Assembly: GCA_047617985.1 (NCBI GenBank)
Contig: JBLGBS010000009.1
Span: forward strand, 1 to 30,575
Direction: 5' to 3'
Source: SW-4-43-9 sp047617985
Lineage (GTDB): Archaea > Nanohalarchaeota > Nanosalinia > Nanosalinales > Nanosalinaceae
DNA: 30,575 bases
Notes under the pieces: model-generated
What the model was told of the DNA's origin: nothing
The model's input: the letters and a program-made list of their open reading frames with translations, nothing else
The model's database searches: none
Shown: positions 1-8,044 of the stretch, piece by piece
Layout of the letters: each line of letters begins with the position of its first letter
Numbering within the stretch: position 1 is the first letter of the stretch
Translations under genes and position numbers: made by a program

Positions 1-416
1 TTTTGATAGCGTTCTACGGCGGTAAACCGGTTATCCAGAGATACGGGAAGTGGCTGGATCTGAGCTGGGAGGATGTCCAGAAATTTGAGGAACATTTCGA
101 CTCCGGTAATGAAAAATACTATGTGGCGCTGTTTAGAGCAATACCAATTGTCCCATTATCGCTTGTTTCAGGAAGTGCAGGACTGTTCAGGATGGACTGG
201 AGGGAGTACGGTATCTGGAGCTTTATCGGTATGATGCCCCGGAACTTTATCCTTGCGATGGTCGGCTGGTACGCGGGCGACGGCTTCCGTTTACTGGCTT
301 CAAGAATTGATACTGCGTCTACATGGATTCTCCTGTTCATAGTCGGCAGTGTAGGAGGATATATTCTGTACCAGAAACTGCAGGATTTTTCCGATTACTT
401 GGTTGACAGGATTTAA
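1..416 (+). CDS. DedA/VTT (SNARE-associated) family membrane protein, 3' part
   Basis: The left edge of the window cuts this gene; the frame is open from the first bases, and the TTG at 3 is probably not the true start. The visible C-terminal 137 residues carry the DedA/TVP38 pattern: an FRAIPIVP stretch, then S.SAGLFRM, a hydrophobic helix around the WSFIGMMPRN segment, and a last membrane helix (WILLFIVGSVGGYILY) before a short charged tail. Family members are polytopic membrane proteins linked to lipid scrambling and membrane homeostasis; the substrate here cannot be read from the sequence. It ends 39 bp before a second membrane protein on the same strand, so they may be co-transcribed. 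Family fairly sure, role unknown. Confidence 0.75.
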   Translation, partial: LIAFYGGKPVIQRYGKWLDLSWEDVQKFEEHFDSGNEKYYVALFRAIPIVPLSLVSGSAGLFRMDWREYGIWSFIGMMPRNFILAMVGWYAGDGFRLLASRIDTASTWILLFIVGSVGGYILYQKLQDFSDYLVDRI

Positions 417-420
417 TCGC

Positions 421-453
421 CAAGGTTTTTTGAGTTAGATAGATCTAACCTTG
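421..453 (+). promoter_or_regulatory. Nested, mutually exclusive inverted repeats before the transporter start
   Basis: CAAGGTT at 421-427 is complementary to AACCTTG at 447-453, and GTTAGAT at 434-440 to ATCTAAC at 443-449. The two right arms share bases 447-449, so the hairpins compete as drawn. The ATG at 456 follows at once. It could be an operator or an RNA structure that hides the start; the sequence does not decide. Confidence 0.4.
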
Positions 454-455
454 TT

Positions 456-1835
456 ATGCTGCAGAAATTTCTGGTGACAGCAGTTTTCTTTACAGCTATT
501 GTATCTATATTCGTTAACCGGGATGTGATAGAGTTTCGTTACTCCCGATTCCTGGATATACCTTATTACCTGTCTCCTTTCATCGCAGCTTTTATCGTTC
601 TTTTAACAGGAGTGATTGATCTAGGCCAGTTTTACACCGCAGTAGCCGGGGTATCCATTAGTCAAGGAGCAGGTTTTCTTCAGACCTCAGGCCCTTTCTC
701 AACTATTATTCTTTTCCTTTCAGTCGCGTTCATATCGCTTTGTCTGGAGGTCAGCGGTTTTTTCAGATATCTAGCGGTTAAAGTTCTGAAAGCTGTGGAT
801 GGATCCGGCAGAAAGCTTTTCTTCGCTGTCTTCTGGGTATCCGGATTTCTAGCATTATTTACTTCGAACGATATCTTGATTCTTACTTTTACTCCTTTCC
901 TGATAGAGTTCCTGAATTTAACAGATCTTGACCCGGTTCCCTATCTTGTCGCAGAGTTTTTCGCTGCCAATGTCTTCAGTATGGTTTTCCTTATCGGAAA
1001 TGAAACCAATATTATAGTCGCTGCCTCACATGCCCTCGGTTTTGTCAGTTTCCTGAAGATTATGCTGATACCTGGTTTTGCCGGAGGAACCGCATGTTTT
1101 ATCGCGCTTTACATGATATTCCGGGAAAGGGTTGAAACAGATTACAGCTGTAGAAAACTGCCGGATGTTAGATTGAACAGATGGGAGCTTCTGGCTTCAG
1201 CTCTTCTGCTCGGTACGCTTCTCTCCCTAGCTATTTTCTCCATCTCCGGTTATCTGCTCTGGCATATTGCATTGCTGTGGGTAATGGTCTCGGTTATGCT
1301 TTTTGTGGTTCCTGATACAGTTGAGAAGTTATGGAAGAAGCAGGAAGCTGATGAGTTATTCCTGTACAGGATCAATCAGAAGATGCCCTGGGAGGTTGTA
1401 CCGTTCCTTACAGGCTTTTTTGTGCTTGTATACGCGTTTTCCGTTACCGGGGTAACCTCAGTTATAGCTGAAGTACTTATGTCAGGTGCTGAGGGAAGTA
1501 TCCTGAAAACAGTTTTCGGGGTTGGGGCTCTTTCAACTTTCTCCGCCAACCTGCTGAACAATATACCGATGACGGCCTTGTTTTCGGAGGTTCTTACCGG
1601 TTACGGTACAGGGATGGAGAGAACTGCAGCACTGTACTCTCTCGTAATTGGAAGCAATATCGGAGCTATCATAACACCTATCGGTGCTCTAGCCGGTATA
1701 ATGTGGATGAAAATGGTAAACCATGATGAGGAAAGAATTACTTTCAGAGAGTTCTCCAGCATAGGGTGGAAAGTAGCTCTACCTACTCTTTTAGCCAGTC
1801 TTGCCGGTCTCTACCTAAGCATACAGATCCTGTAA
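456..1835 (+). CDS. ArsB/NhaD-like ion transporter (IT superfamily)
   Basis: The 459-residue protein is almost entirely hydrophobic, with about 11-12 predicted membrane segments. Two half-repeats each carry a re-entrant-type motif: TSNDILILTFTPFL followed by GNETNIIVAASHALG in the first half, and LLNNIPMTALF followed by IGSNIGAIITPIGALAG in the second. These are the marks of the ArsB/NhaD/CitM ion-transporter fold, with Asn/Thr-rich loops at the centre. The substrate could be arsenite, Na+/H+ or an organic anion. No arsenic genes lie nearby, so Na+/H+ exchange in a halophile is as likely as arsenite export. The ATG lies directly behind nested inverted repeats that may control it. The length is normal for the family. 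Confidence 0.72.
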   Translation: MLQKFLVTAVFFTAIVSIFVNRDVIEFRYSRFLDIPYYLSPFIAAFIVLLTGVIDLGQFYTAVAGVSISQGAGFLQTSGPFSTIILFLSVAFISLCLEVSGFFRYLAVKVLKAVDGSGRKLFFAVFWVSGFLALFTSNDILILTFTPFLIEFLNLTDLDPVPYLVAEFFAANVFSMVFLIGNETNIIVAASHALGFVSFLKIMLIPGFAGGTACFIALYMIFRERVETDYSCRKLPDVRLNRWELLASALLLGTLLSLAIFSISGYLLWHIALLWVMVSVMLFVVPDTVEKLWKKQEADELFLYRINQKMPWEVVPFLTGFFVLVYAFSVTGVTSVIAEVLMSGAEGSILKTVFGVGALSTFSANLLNNIPMTALFSEVLTGYGTGMERTAALYSLVIGSNIGAIITPIGALAGIMWMKMVNHDEERITFREFSSIGWKVALPTLLASLAGLYLSIQIL

Positions 1836-1846
1836 AAAATTCTGTT

Positions 1847-2428
1847 CTAATACTTGGACTCATGTTTTTCGGCTTCTTCCAGCGACTTTTCGATCTGCTT
1901 TTCCACATTTTCCAGAGACGCCGGTCCATGTCCGCAGTACATCTCTTTTACATCTAGACCGACAAGTTTCTTGATCGACTCAATCAATAGTTCGCGGTCG
2001 CCCTCCTCCAGGTCTGTTCTCCCGAAACCGCCTTCCGGGAAAACCAGGTCGCCGGTGAAAAGGATTTTCTGTTCTTCCGAGTAAAGGCAGATTGAATCAT
2101 CTTTGTGTCCGGGCGTGTGGAAAACCTGAAAATTTGAGCCACAGAGTGTGATTTCATCCTGTTCTCCAAGTTTTTCTGCTGCCACCGGAAGATTATCAGG
2201 TTCAAAGGCATAGATTTCAGGTGAATAAGCGTCCTTTACTTTTGGAAGGTTGTCGACATGGTCGTAGTGTGAATGGGTTATCACGACTTTATCCACTTTT
2301 TCCAGTTCACTGATATTCTCCCAGGAATCACCGGTTCCGGTATCTATCAAAACTGTCTCACTGCTTTCCATCAGCCAGGCATTCCCGGTAAAGTCTTCGG
2401 TGTTTTCTGCCAGGTTTCTTATCTGCAT
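1847..2428 (-). CDS. Metallo-beta-lactamase-fold hydrolase (glyoxalase II-like)
   Basis: This 193-residue single-domain protein carries the whole MBL metal site: HSHYDH at residues 52-57, the histidine of TPGHKDDS (108), the aspartate of FTGDLVF (127) and the histidine of CGHGP (167). The pattern is that of a binuclear zinc hydrolase of the glyoxalase II/YcbL type, so a thioester or related substrate is likely; the specific reaction is not visible. The ATG at 2428 is supported by AAGGAGAG six bases upstream, which also forms the last codons and stop of the upstream gene (2431-3006). The two are therefore probably translationally coupled. It ends 11 bp from the convergent transporter gene. Confidence 0.85.
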   Translation of the reverse strand: MQIRNLAENTEDFTGNAWLMESSETVLIDTGTGDSWENISELEKVDKVVITHSHYDHVDNLPKVKDAYSPEIYAFEPDNLPVAAEKLGEQDEITLCGSNFQVFHTPGHKDDSICLYSEEQKILFTGDLVFPEGGFGRTDLEEGDRELLIESIKKLVGLDVKEMYCGHGPASLENVEKQIEKSLEEAEKHESKY

Positions 2429-2430
2429 TT

Positions 2431-3006
2431 CTACTCTCCTTCCAGTGCGTCAACCGTCACTGCAGCAGCTATCACAGCTTCTCTTGGAATATTTCCGAGC
2501 TCTCCGATTTCGACCTCGTACTTGTCCTTCAGCGACCATTTGCCTTTGATCTTCCCAATCTCATCCCTGTCAGCGCTGTATATAGTGTACTTGTGTGGTA
2601 TGAACTCTGCCAGGTCTACAAGTGATCTCAGCAGACCCATTACTTTTCCTCTGCTTTCGATTGATGCGATCAGTCCGTCCGTCTCCGGGTCTTTTATCTT
2701 CCAGTTGTGTGTTAGAATCGAGAACTCTTTGGTCAGTACAGCGATGGTGTCTCCTGTTGCTTCATCTATTATTCCGTAGTCGCCGGCTATATCCAGCCTT
2801 CTCTCAGCTTTTATCCGGAAGACAACATTTCCTTCAGGGTCGGTGAAGGGGAACTCTTCCTTCATCTTGAACATTTTCTGTTTCGCGCCGAGAATCTTCT
2901 CGCCTTTCGAGTTCCTGACAGTGTACTTGTTTCTAACCAGGTTCTGTTTTACAGTGTAGTTATCGTCTGAGAAATCAATGTTTTTCAGCAGATCTTCTTC
3001 CGTCAT
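2431..3006 (-). CDS. LURP-one-related / tubby-like beta-barrel protein
   Basis: The 191-residue soluble protein has the running pattern of the LURP-one-related family: YTVRNSKGEKIL near residue 28, a Phe-rich segment (MKEEFPFTDPEGNVVFRIKA), a central IDEATGDTIAVLTKE and a C-terminal hydrophobic strand (AVIAAAVTVDALEGE). These proteins fold as a tubby/scramblase-like 12-strand barrel around a central helix; their biochemical role in archaea is not established. No signal peptide or catalytic motif is visible. It forms a two-gene unit with the MBL hydrolase. A TTTAAAA box 25 bp from the ATG overlaps the stop codon of prf1, so it has its own promoter. Confidence 0.65.
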   Translation of the reverse strand: MTEEDLLKNIDFSDDNYTVKQNLVRNKYTVRNSKGEKILGAKQKMFKMKEEFPFTDPEGNVVFRIKAERRLDIAGDYGIIDEATGDTIAVLTKEFSILTHNWKIKDPETDGLIASIESRGKVMGLLRSLVDLAEFIPHKYTIYSADRDEIGKIKGKWSLKDKYEVEIGELGNIPREAVIAAAVTVDALEGE

Positions 3007-3027
3007 ACAGGTGTTTTTTGTCCCCGA

Positions 3028-3034
3028 TTTTAAA
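3028..3034 (-). promoter_or_regulatory. TATA-like box of the LURP-one gene
   Basis: TTTAAAA on the minus strand is centred 25 bp before the ATG at 3006, the archaeal TATA-to-start distance for a leaderless mRNA. It touches the prf1 stop codon at 3035-3037. Confidence 0.5.
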
Positions 3035-4282
3035 CTATCTTATCCTGTACCTAAGGATTGCTGCGATACCTCCCATGTTCAGAAGTCTCTGTCCTTCCTC
3101 GTGGCTGGTTCCAATTATCTCCATATCCGAACTCATCTCCTCTGCTTTCTCCGCAAACACGTCTACTATGTCCGAAAGCTCTTCCAGCTCCATTTCCTCT
3201 CCGCATTCACCGCATTCAACCGACTCCTCAATCTCTGGTTTCTCCTCGTAAATGATTTTCTCATGGCCGTTGGGACATTCATACTTTGCCTGGTACTCGT
3301 TGAACTTTTCCGAGATCAGAACAGTCTCGACAGCACCCATCTTCATCGCTTTCATAACCTGTTCCAGCCCGTACTCCGATTTACCGTTCTCCTCCTTCAG
3401 GTTCTTGAAAAATTTGTTTACCTTCTGCTTCTCAATCACTGCCTGTGAGTCCTGTATGGATTCCTGAGCCTTCTCGACAAGCAGTGAAAGACCGGCCTCT
3501 CCTGAGGTATCAAGAGATTTCCGTGCTATAACTTTATCCTGGAGCTCTTTATGGAGGTAATCGTCGTCCAGAAGCTTGTCTTTCACGAATCCTGGCCCTC
3601 CAACAACTATTCCAAGCAGCTTATCTTCTCGGGCTTTATCCAGGAATGCTTTCTGCGCATTTTCTGCTATATCACCGAGAAAAGTCTTCAGCATCTCTTT
3701 CCTTAGACGTGAGAATCTCTGCGCTGACTGGCCTCCGGCACGTGTTTTCCCAGGGACATTGGACTCCATTGTGTAGACTGTTTTGATAGAGTTGCCCTGT
3801 AAGTATCCGATCGCTGCCTCTGACTTGTCGCAGACGATCAGTCCGTAGATGTTATCGTCCACGATCATCCGTTTCAGCGGTTCAAGGACGAACTCCTTAT
3901 CGCATCTGTAGTGCCGGGATTCGATCGGCTGTGGAGGTACTACTTCCCAAATCTCTATATCCGGTCTCCCCTCGGTATCACTTACATTTCCTGCGAAGAA
4001 AGCCACACCGTTCTCCGGAGTTGTATGCTCTTCAGATACTTTTCTCCCGATCTTTCCCAGCGCATCCTGAACATTCTGCCGTGTGTGTTTCGACTTGATG
4101 TTTTCTGCTTCAGATTGTTCTGAGGTGATGAAGTCAGATATTTTTGACATATCGTAACCGGCGGGAATATAAAGTGAGACAAGTTCGGTATTCCTGCCTC
4201 TAATATCCTCTAATTCTTTGATCAGCTTCTTCAGCTGGTACTTGTTCATACCGACATCGTTTTCCTGGTTTTCTTCACTCAT
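3035..4282 (-). CDS. prf1: Peptide chain release factor aRF1
   Basis: aRF1 reads all three stop codons in the ribosomal A site and triggers release of the finished protein. The 415-residue length is typical. Visible are the stop-decoding NIKS motif at 61-64 (NIKSKHTRQNV), the catalytic GGQ at 183-185 (RAGGQSAQRFSRLR), and the C-terminal zinc-binding part (YECPNGHEK, then CGECGEEME). The domain order N-M-C is intact. Its recycling partner ABCE1 lies about 18 kb away in this window and, unlike this gene, has lost its metal-binding cysteines. A TATA-like box sits 26 bp before the ATG. Confidence 0.97.
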   Translation of the reverse strand: MSEENQENDVGMNKYQLKKLIKELEDIRGRNTELVSLYIPAGYDMSKISDFITSEQSEAENIKSKHTRQNVQDALGKIGRKVSEEHTTPENGVAFFAGNVSDTEGRPDIEIWEVVPPQPIESRHYRCDKEFVLEPLKRMIVDDNIYGLIVCDKSEAAIGYLQGNSIKTVYTMESNVPGKTRAGGQSAQRFSRLRKEMLKTFLGDIAENAQKAFLDKAREDKLLGIVVGGPGFVKDKLLDDDYLHKELQDKVIARKSLDTSGEAGLSLLVEKAQESIQDSQAVIEKQKVNKFFKNLKEENGKSEYGLEQVMKAMKMGAVETVLISEKFNEYQAKYECPNGHEKIIYEEKPEIEESVECGECGEEMELEELSDIVDVFAEKAEEMSSDMEIIGTSHEEGQRLLNMGGIAAILRYRIR

Positions 4283-4304
4283 GAGTCTAGAATCGGCGTG
4301 AATT

Positions 4305-4311
4305 CTTTTAA
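4305..4311 (-). promoter_or_regulatory. TATA-like box of prf1
   Basis: TTAAAAG on the minus strand is centred 26 bp before the prf1 ATG at 4282, which fits a leaderless mRNA. Confidence 0.5.
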
Positions 4312-4380
4312 CTTCCTGCTCTCGTACAGTAACGTTTTAAGCTACGAAAACTAAACATGGCTCATTAGTAGGTATACTTT

Positions 4381-7278
4381 ATGAATAAAGGTATTTCTCC
4401 GTTAATTGCTGCTGTGCTCTTAATTGCTTTTACTATGGCTATAGCCGGTCTGGCGGGGCCTTTCTTCACAGAAATTATCCAAGATACACAGACTGATACA
4501 GAAGAAACCACACAGAATATTGTTGAATCTACAAACTCCAGGATAGAAATTCAGAGAGCAGAGTTTGATGGAGAAAATGTAACTGGAACATTCCAGAACA
4601 CCGGGGAAAGGGCACTTTCCAACTTCACTGTAACGGTTGAAGGGGGTACGCCTCGACAGATCCGGTTGAACCAAAGCCTTTCTACAAATGAGATAGCCAG
4701 CTTCAAGGTAAATAATGTTGAAAACCCGGAGACTGCAAGAGTTGACTCTCAGACCTACCCCGTGAGCGATGAAAAAGAGATACAGGAAACAGAACCTGAA
4801 TCAGATTCTGATGGAGGTAATGGTGGAGGTTCTGAAAGCTCCGCTGACTTCAGAGCAAGTATTATAGACGACAACGAGCCTTTAATTGAAGGAGAGCAGT
4901 TCCAGGTTCAGTACAACATAACCAATGAAGGAGAAAGCACAGGCACACAGGACATTATCCTGGAGATCGACGGCGTCCAAGAAGATACAGACCCGGGTGT
5001 ATCAATTGATTCAGGCGACTCCTCAACCGGCACACTGACATGGAACACTGCGGTAGGAGACTCCGGAAGCCATACATATACAGTTTTAACTGAAAACCAT
5101 TCCTCCTCCAGCAGTGTCGACATAGGAGCAGGCGAGCCTGTATCCGAACCATTCATAATGACAGTTAATACCGCGGCTGAAGGAATTACAGATAATTCTG
5201 ATTTCAAAATAGATACTAACGAACAGCAGTACACATACGATTACAACGTCACAACCAACGGAACAGTCGAAAACTCTGATGAACTGGACAGTATTGATGG
5301 CGATCAAACTGTGAACTTCAGCAGTCCAGGAATTTACGAGATCAGAATCGGCGGAAAAGCATTCCCACACATGAAACAGAACGCATCATTCAGTGTAACA
5401 TCCGACGCTAGAAAGATTTCGACAGTGGAGCAATGGGGAACACATCAATGGAAGAACATGTCAAGCATGTTTGAACGAGCTGAGAATTTTGAATACGAAG
5501 CCTCTGATAATCCTAATCTAACCCAGGTAGAAGATATGAGTAGGATGTTTTATTTGACTTTTAGTTTTAATGGTAGTATTGGTTCTTGGGATACTTCGAA
5601 TGTGGAGGATATGAGTTACATGTTTCACAAGGCTTCTGATTTTAATGGTAGTATTGGTTCTTGGGATACTTCGAATGTAGAGAATATGAGTTACATGTTT
5701 GCTGAGACTGATAGTTTTAATCAGAATATTGGTTCCTGGGATACTAGTAGCGTGACTAGTATGCATTCTATGTTCGATTTTGCGGATTTTAATCGGGATA
5801 TTGGTTCTTGGAATGTTTCTGGTGTTAGTGATATGAGTTACATGTTTTCTGATACTTCTAGTTTTAATCAGGATATTTCTTCTTGGGATACTAGTAATGT
5901 TAATGATATGGAGGGTATGTTTGCCGGTGCTTCTAGTTTTGATCGGGATATTGGTTCTTGGGATACTTCAAATGTGAAGAATATGAGGTACATGTTTTCT
6001 GGTGCTTCTGGTTTTAATGGTAGTATTGGTTCTTGGGATACTAGTAATGTTAATGATATGAGGTTCATGTTTTCTGGTGCTTCTAGTTTTGATCGGGATA
6101 TTGGTTCTTGGGATACTAGTAATGTTAATGATATGAGGTACATGTTTGATAGTGCTTCTAGTTTTGATCGGGATATTGGTTCTTGGGATACTGGTAGTGT
6201 TATTGATATGAGGTTCATGTTCATCAGTGCTTCTAGTTTTAATGGTAGTATTGGTTCTTGGGATACTTCAAATGTGAAGAATATGAGGTACATGTTTTCT
6301 GGTGCTTCTGGTTTTAATGGTAGTATTGGTTCTTGGGATACTGGTAGTGTTATTGATATGAGGTACATGTTTTACAATGCTTCTAGTTTTGATCGGGATA
6401 TTGGTTCTTGGGATACTTCAAATGTGAAGAATATGAGGCACATGTTTTATAGAGCTTCTAGTTTTGATCAGAATATCAGTCAGTGGTGTGTGGGGAATAT
6501 AGGTAGCAAACCTACTGAATTTGATACAGGCGCTGGTTTTGAAAATAAGAGTTCAAAACAGCCGGATTGGGGTACTTGCCTTCTTCCTGAGGTTGCATCT
6601 ATTTCTCCCTCTGACGGTGCAGAAGGGGTTTCGACTTCGCCGACTTTGTCGGTTGAAGTTGTTAATCCGAGAGGTGAGAATACAAATCTGACCTTTTTAT
6701 CTAGACACCTGAATGAGATTTCCTCATTTGAAAAAGAATTTAGTGAGGGGAATTGGGTCTCCACAGACTTTGTTAGAGTGGAAAATCAGTCTGAAGCACA
6801 ACACAAATCTTATTATACGGTTTCCGATATTGTAGATCAACATGATGAGACAGCTTCTCTAGAAAAAACGATATCTACTTCCTCGGAAGTTGTTCTAAAC
6901 TTTGATGCAAGGGTCAGCTCTGAATTCGGATATGATGACGGGAATTTCTATATTAATGGAGATAGAAAATGGCAGAAATCAGGAGAAACCGGATGGCAGG
7001 AATACGAATACAGTCTGCCTGCAGGAACTCATTCAATAGAGTTTGAATACGTAAAAGACGGAACCGTCAGTTCCAATCAAGACAGTATGTTTATCGACGA
7101 TTTAAGAGTTATTGATCAAGAACAGATCGGCAATCAGACCGGTGTTCCTGATGGTGATACTGCTACTGCCGAATTTAGTTCAGCAGATGACAGCTCCAAG
7201 CTTTACAACTGGACAGTTGAGCTTGAAGACAGTATATACACCAAACGGTCTGACGTATATAATTTCACCACTTCCTGA
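4381..7278 (+). CDS. Pilin-like surface protein with BspA/DUF285 repeats
   Basis: The 965-residue protein opens with an archaeal class III signal: MNKG, a likely prepilin-peptidase site, then ISPLIAAVLLIAFTMAIAG. It should therefore be processed and assembled or anchored like a type IV pilin. Next come an acidic Ser/Gly-rich linker (about 135-152) and a CARDB/Ig-like domain (about 155-250). From residue 363 to about 703 run about 14 copies of a 25-residue unit, consensus MFsgASSFdrdIGSWDTSNV then nDMry, of the BspA-like DUF285 (PF03382) type. The C-terminus (about 730-965) is beta-rich, with an ISPSDGAEGVS Ig-like start and a jellyroll-like segment. A role in surface adhesion or host contact is inference. 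Codon use in the repeats is strongly T-ending, unlike either flank. Confidence 0.85.
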   Translation: MNKGISPLIAAVLLIAFTMAIAGLAGPFFTEIIQDTQTDTEETTQNIVESTNSRIEIQRAEFDGENVTGTFQNTGERALSNFTVTVEGGTPRQIRLNQSLSTNEIASFKVNNVENPETARVDSQTYPVSDEKEIQETEPESDSDGGNGGGSESSADFRASIIDDNEPLIEGEQFQVQYNITNEGESTGTQDIILEIDGVQEDTDPGVSIDSGDSSTGTLTWNTAVGDSGSHTYTVLTENHSSSSSVDIGAGEPVSEPFIMTVNTAAEGITDNSDFKIDTNEQQYTYDYNVTTNGTVENSDELDSIDGDQTVNFSSPGIYEIRIGGKAFPHMKQNASFSVTSDARKISTVEQWGTHQWKNMSSMFERAENFEYEASDNPNLTQVEDMSRMFYLTFSFNGSIGSWDTSNVEDMSYMFHKASDFNGSIGSWDTSNVENMSYMFAETDSFNQNIGSWDTSSVTSMHSMFDFADFNRDIGSWNVSGVSDMSYMFSDTSSFNQDISSWDTSNVNDMEGMFAGASSFDRDIGSWDTSNVKNMRYMFSGASGFNGSIGSWDTSNVNDMRFMFSGASSFDRDIGSWDTSNVNDMRYMFDSASSFDRDIGSWDTGSVIDMRFMFISASSFNGSIGSWDTSNVKNMRYMFSGASGFNGSIGSWDTGSVIDMRYMFYNASSFDRDIGSWDTSNVKNMRHMFYRASSFDQNISQWCVGNIGSKPTEFDTGAGFENKSSKQPDWGTCLLPEVASISPSDGAEGVSTSPTLSVEVVNPRGENTNLTFLSRHLNEISSFEKEFSEGNWVSTDFVRVENQSEAQHKSYYTVSDIVDQHDETASLEKTISTSSEVVLNFDARVSSEFGYDDGNFYINGDRKWQKSGETGWQEYEYSLPAGTHSIEFEYVKDGTVSSNQDSMFIDDLRVIDQEQIGNQTGVPDGDTATAEFSSADDSSKLYNWTVELEDSIYTKRSDVYNFTTS
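5467..6489 (+). repeat. Tandem 75-bp DUF285 (BspA/PARCEL-like) coding repeats
   Basis: About 14 in-frame 75-bp units encode the 25-residue repeat. Neighbouring copies are near-identical in DNA, and bases 5949-6042 recur perfectly at 6249-6342 (94 bp, exactly four units apart). The antisense frames are also largely free of stops, which explains the long reverse ORFs here. The composition is T-rich (ggt, tct, gat, agt, aat codons), unlike the A/C-ending codons before about 5500. Recent copy-number change by recombination is the simplest reading. Confidence 0.9.
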
Positions 7279-7288
7279 GGCGTTTATG

Positions 7289-8044
7289 CTAAGAATTCCA
7301 GTAATCCTCAACCTTTTGTTTTGACAAACGGATGTAATCGTTGTCGGAGGTGAAGATTTCCATTGTCGCGGTTCCTTTGAAACCGGATAGTTTTTCTCCG
7401 ACTGGTTCAAAGTCAATTTCTTCTAAACCAATTGGCAGGTGCATATCTCTGCCTTCTCTGGTGTCCTGAAGGTGTAGGTGTGAGATCAGATGGGAGTATT
7501 CGTCCAGGAACTCTTCCATTTCTTCCTGTCCGACCTCTGAGAATGCATGACCGGTGTCGAAACACATGGAAGCTTCCAGTTCTTCAAGTACTTCGCCTAG
7601 CTGAAAGAGCTCTAATCCGTTCCAGTGTCCGAGGTTTTCAAAGCAGATTTCAGCATTCATTTCTTCACCGATTTCATCCAGTTTCTTTATCTGCTCAATT
7701 ATGAGTTCCTCCTCTTCTTCGGAGTCGTTATCTCTCATATCTGCGTGGACCACAAATTTTTCGGCGCCCAGTTCTTCGGAAAACTTCATCAGTCTTCTGT
7801 GGTAGTCGAGCACTGCGTCGTTAAACTCCTCTATCTCGGTTACCAGTCTCTGCCGGAAAGGCAGGTGAACAACTAAACCAAAGTTTTTCTCGTCCAGCGC
7901 TTGCTTTACTTCTTTTTTGTCTATTTCTTCCGGCATCTGCTCTTTCTCGCCTAGAGGGAACTCAATGAACTCTAGCTCCTCCGGCATCTCTCTGATCTGT
8001 TTTTCCAGGTCTTCTTCCGGCCCAAGTGAGGCTCCTATTTTCAT
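7289..8044 (-). CDS. TIM-barrel sugar isomerase/epimerase-like protein (AP endonuclease 2 fold)
   Basis: The start is the ATG at 8044, whose ATGA overlaps the valS stop; the frame is open further upstream only because it runs through valS. The 251-residue protein begins MKIGASLG, typical first strand of the xylose isomerase-like barrel. Metal-ligand candidates sit at the ends of strands: VVHAD, ICFEN, CFDTGHA, HLHLQD and TMEIF, matching the His/Glu/Asp set of this superfamily (endonuclease IV, sugar epimerases). Whether it acts on sugars or abasic DNA cannot be told; at 251 residues it is shorter than typical endonuclease IV. It is translationally coupled to valS and convergent with the surface protein gene. 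Confidence 0.7.
   Translation of the reverse strand: MKIGASLGPEEDLEKQIREMPEELEFIEFPLGEKEQMPEEIDKKEVKQALDEKNFGLVVHLPFRQRLVTEIEEFNDAVLDYHRRLMKFSEELGAEKFVVHADMRDNDSEEEEELIIEQIKKLDEIGEEMNAEICFENLGHWNGLELFQLGEVLEELEASMCFDTGHAFSEVGQEEMEEFLDEYSHLISHLHLQDTREGRDMHLPIGLEEIDFEPVGEKLSGFKGTATMEIFTSDNDYIRLSKQKVEDYWNS

Noticed and set aside
5868..6368. Long reverse-strand ORF (166 codons) with its own repeating protein pattern
   Set aside because: It is the antisense of the DUF285 repeats; any frame through identical 75-bp units repeats and stays open together. No promoter or independent start supports it.
5467..6489. Diversity-generating retroelement target
   Set aside because: No reverse transcriptase or template repeat in the window; differences among units look like ordinary repeat divergence.
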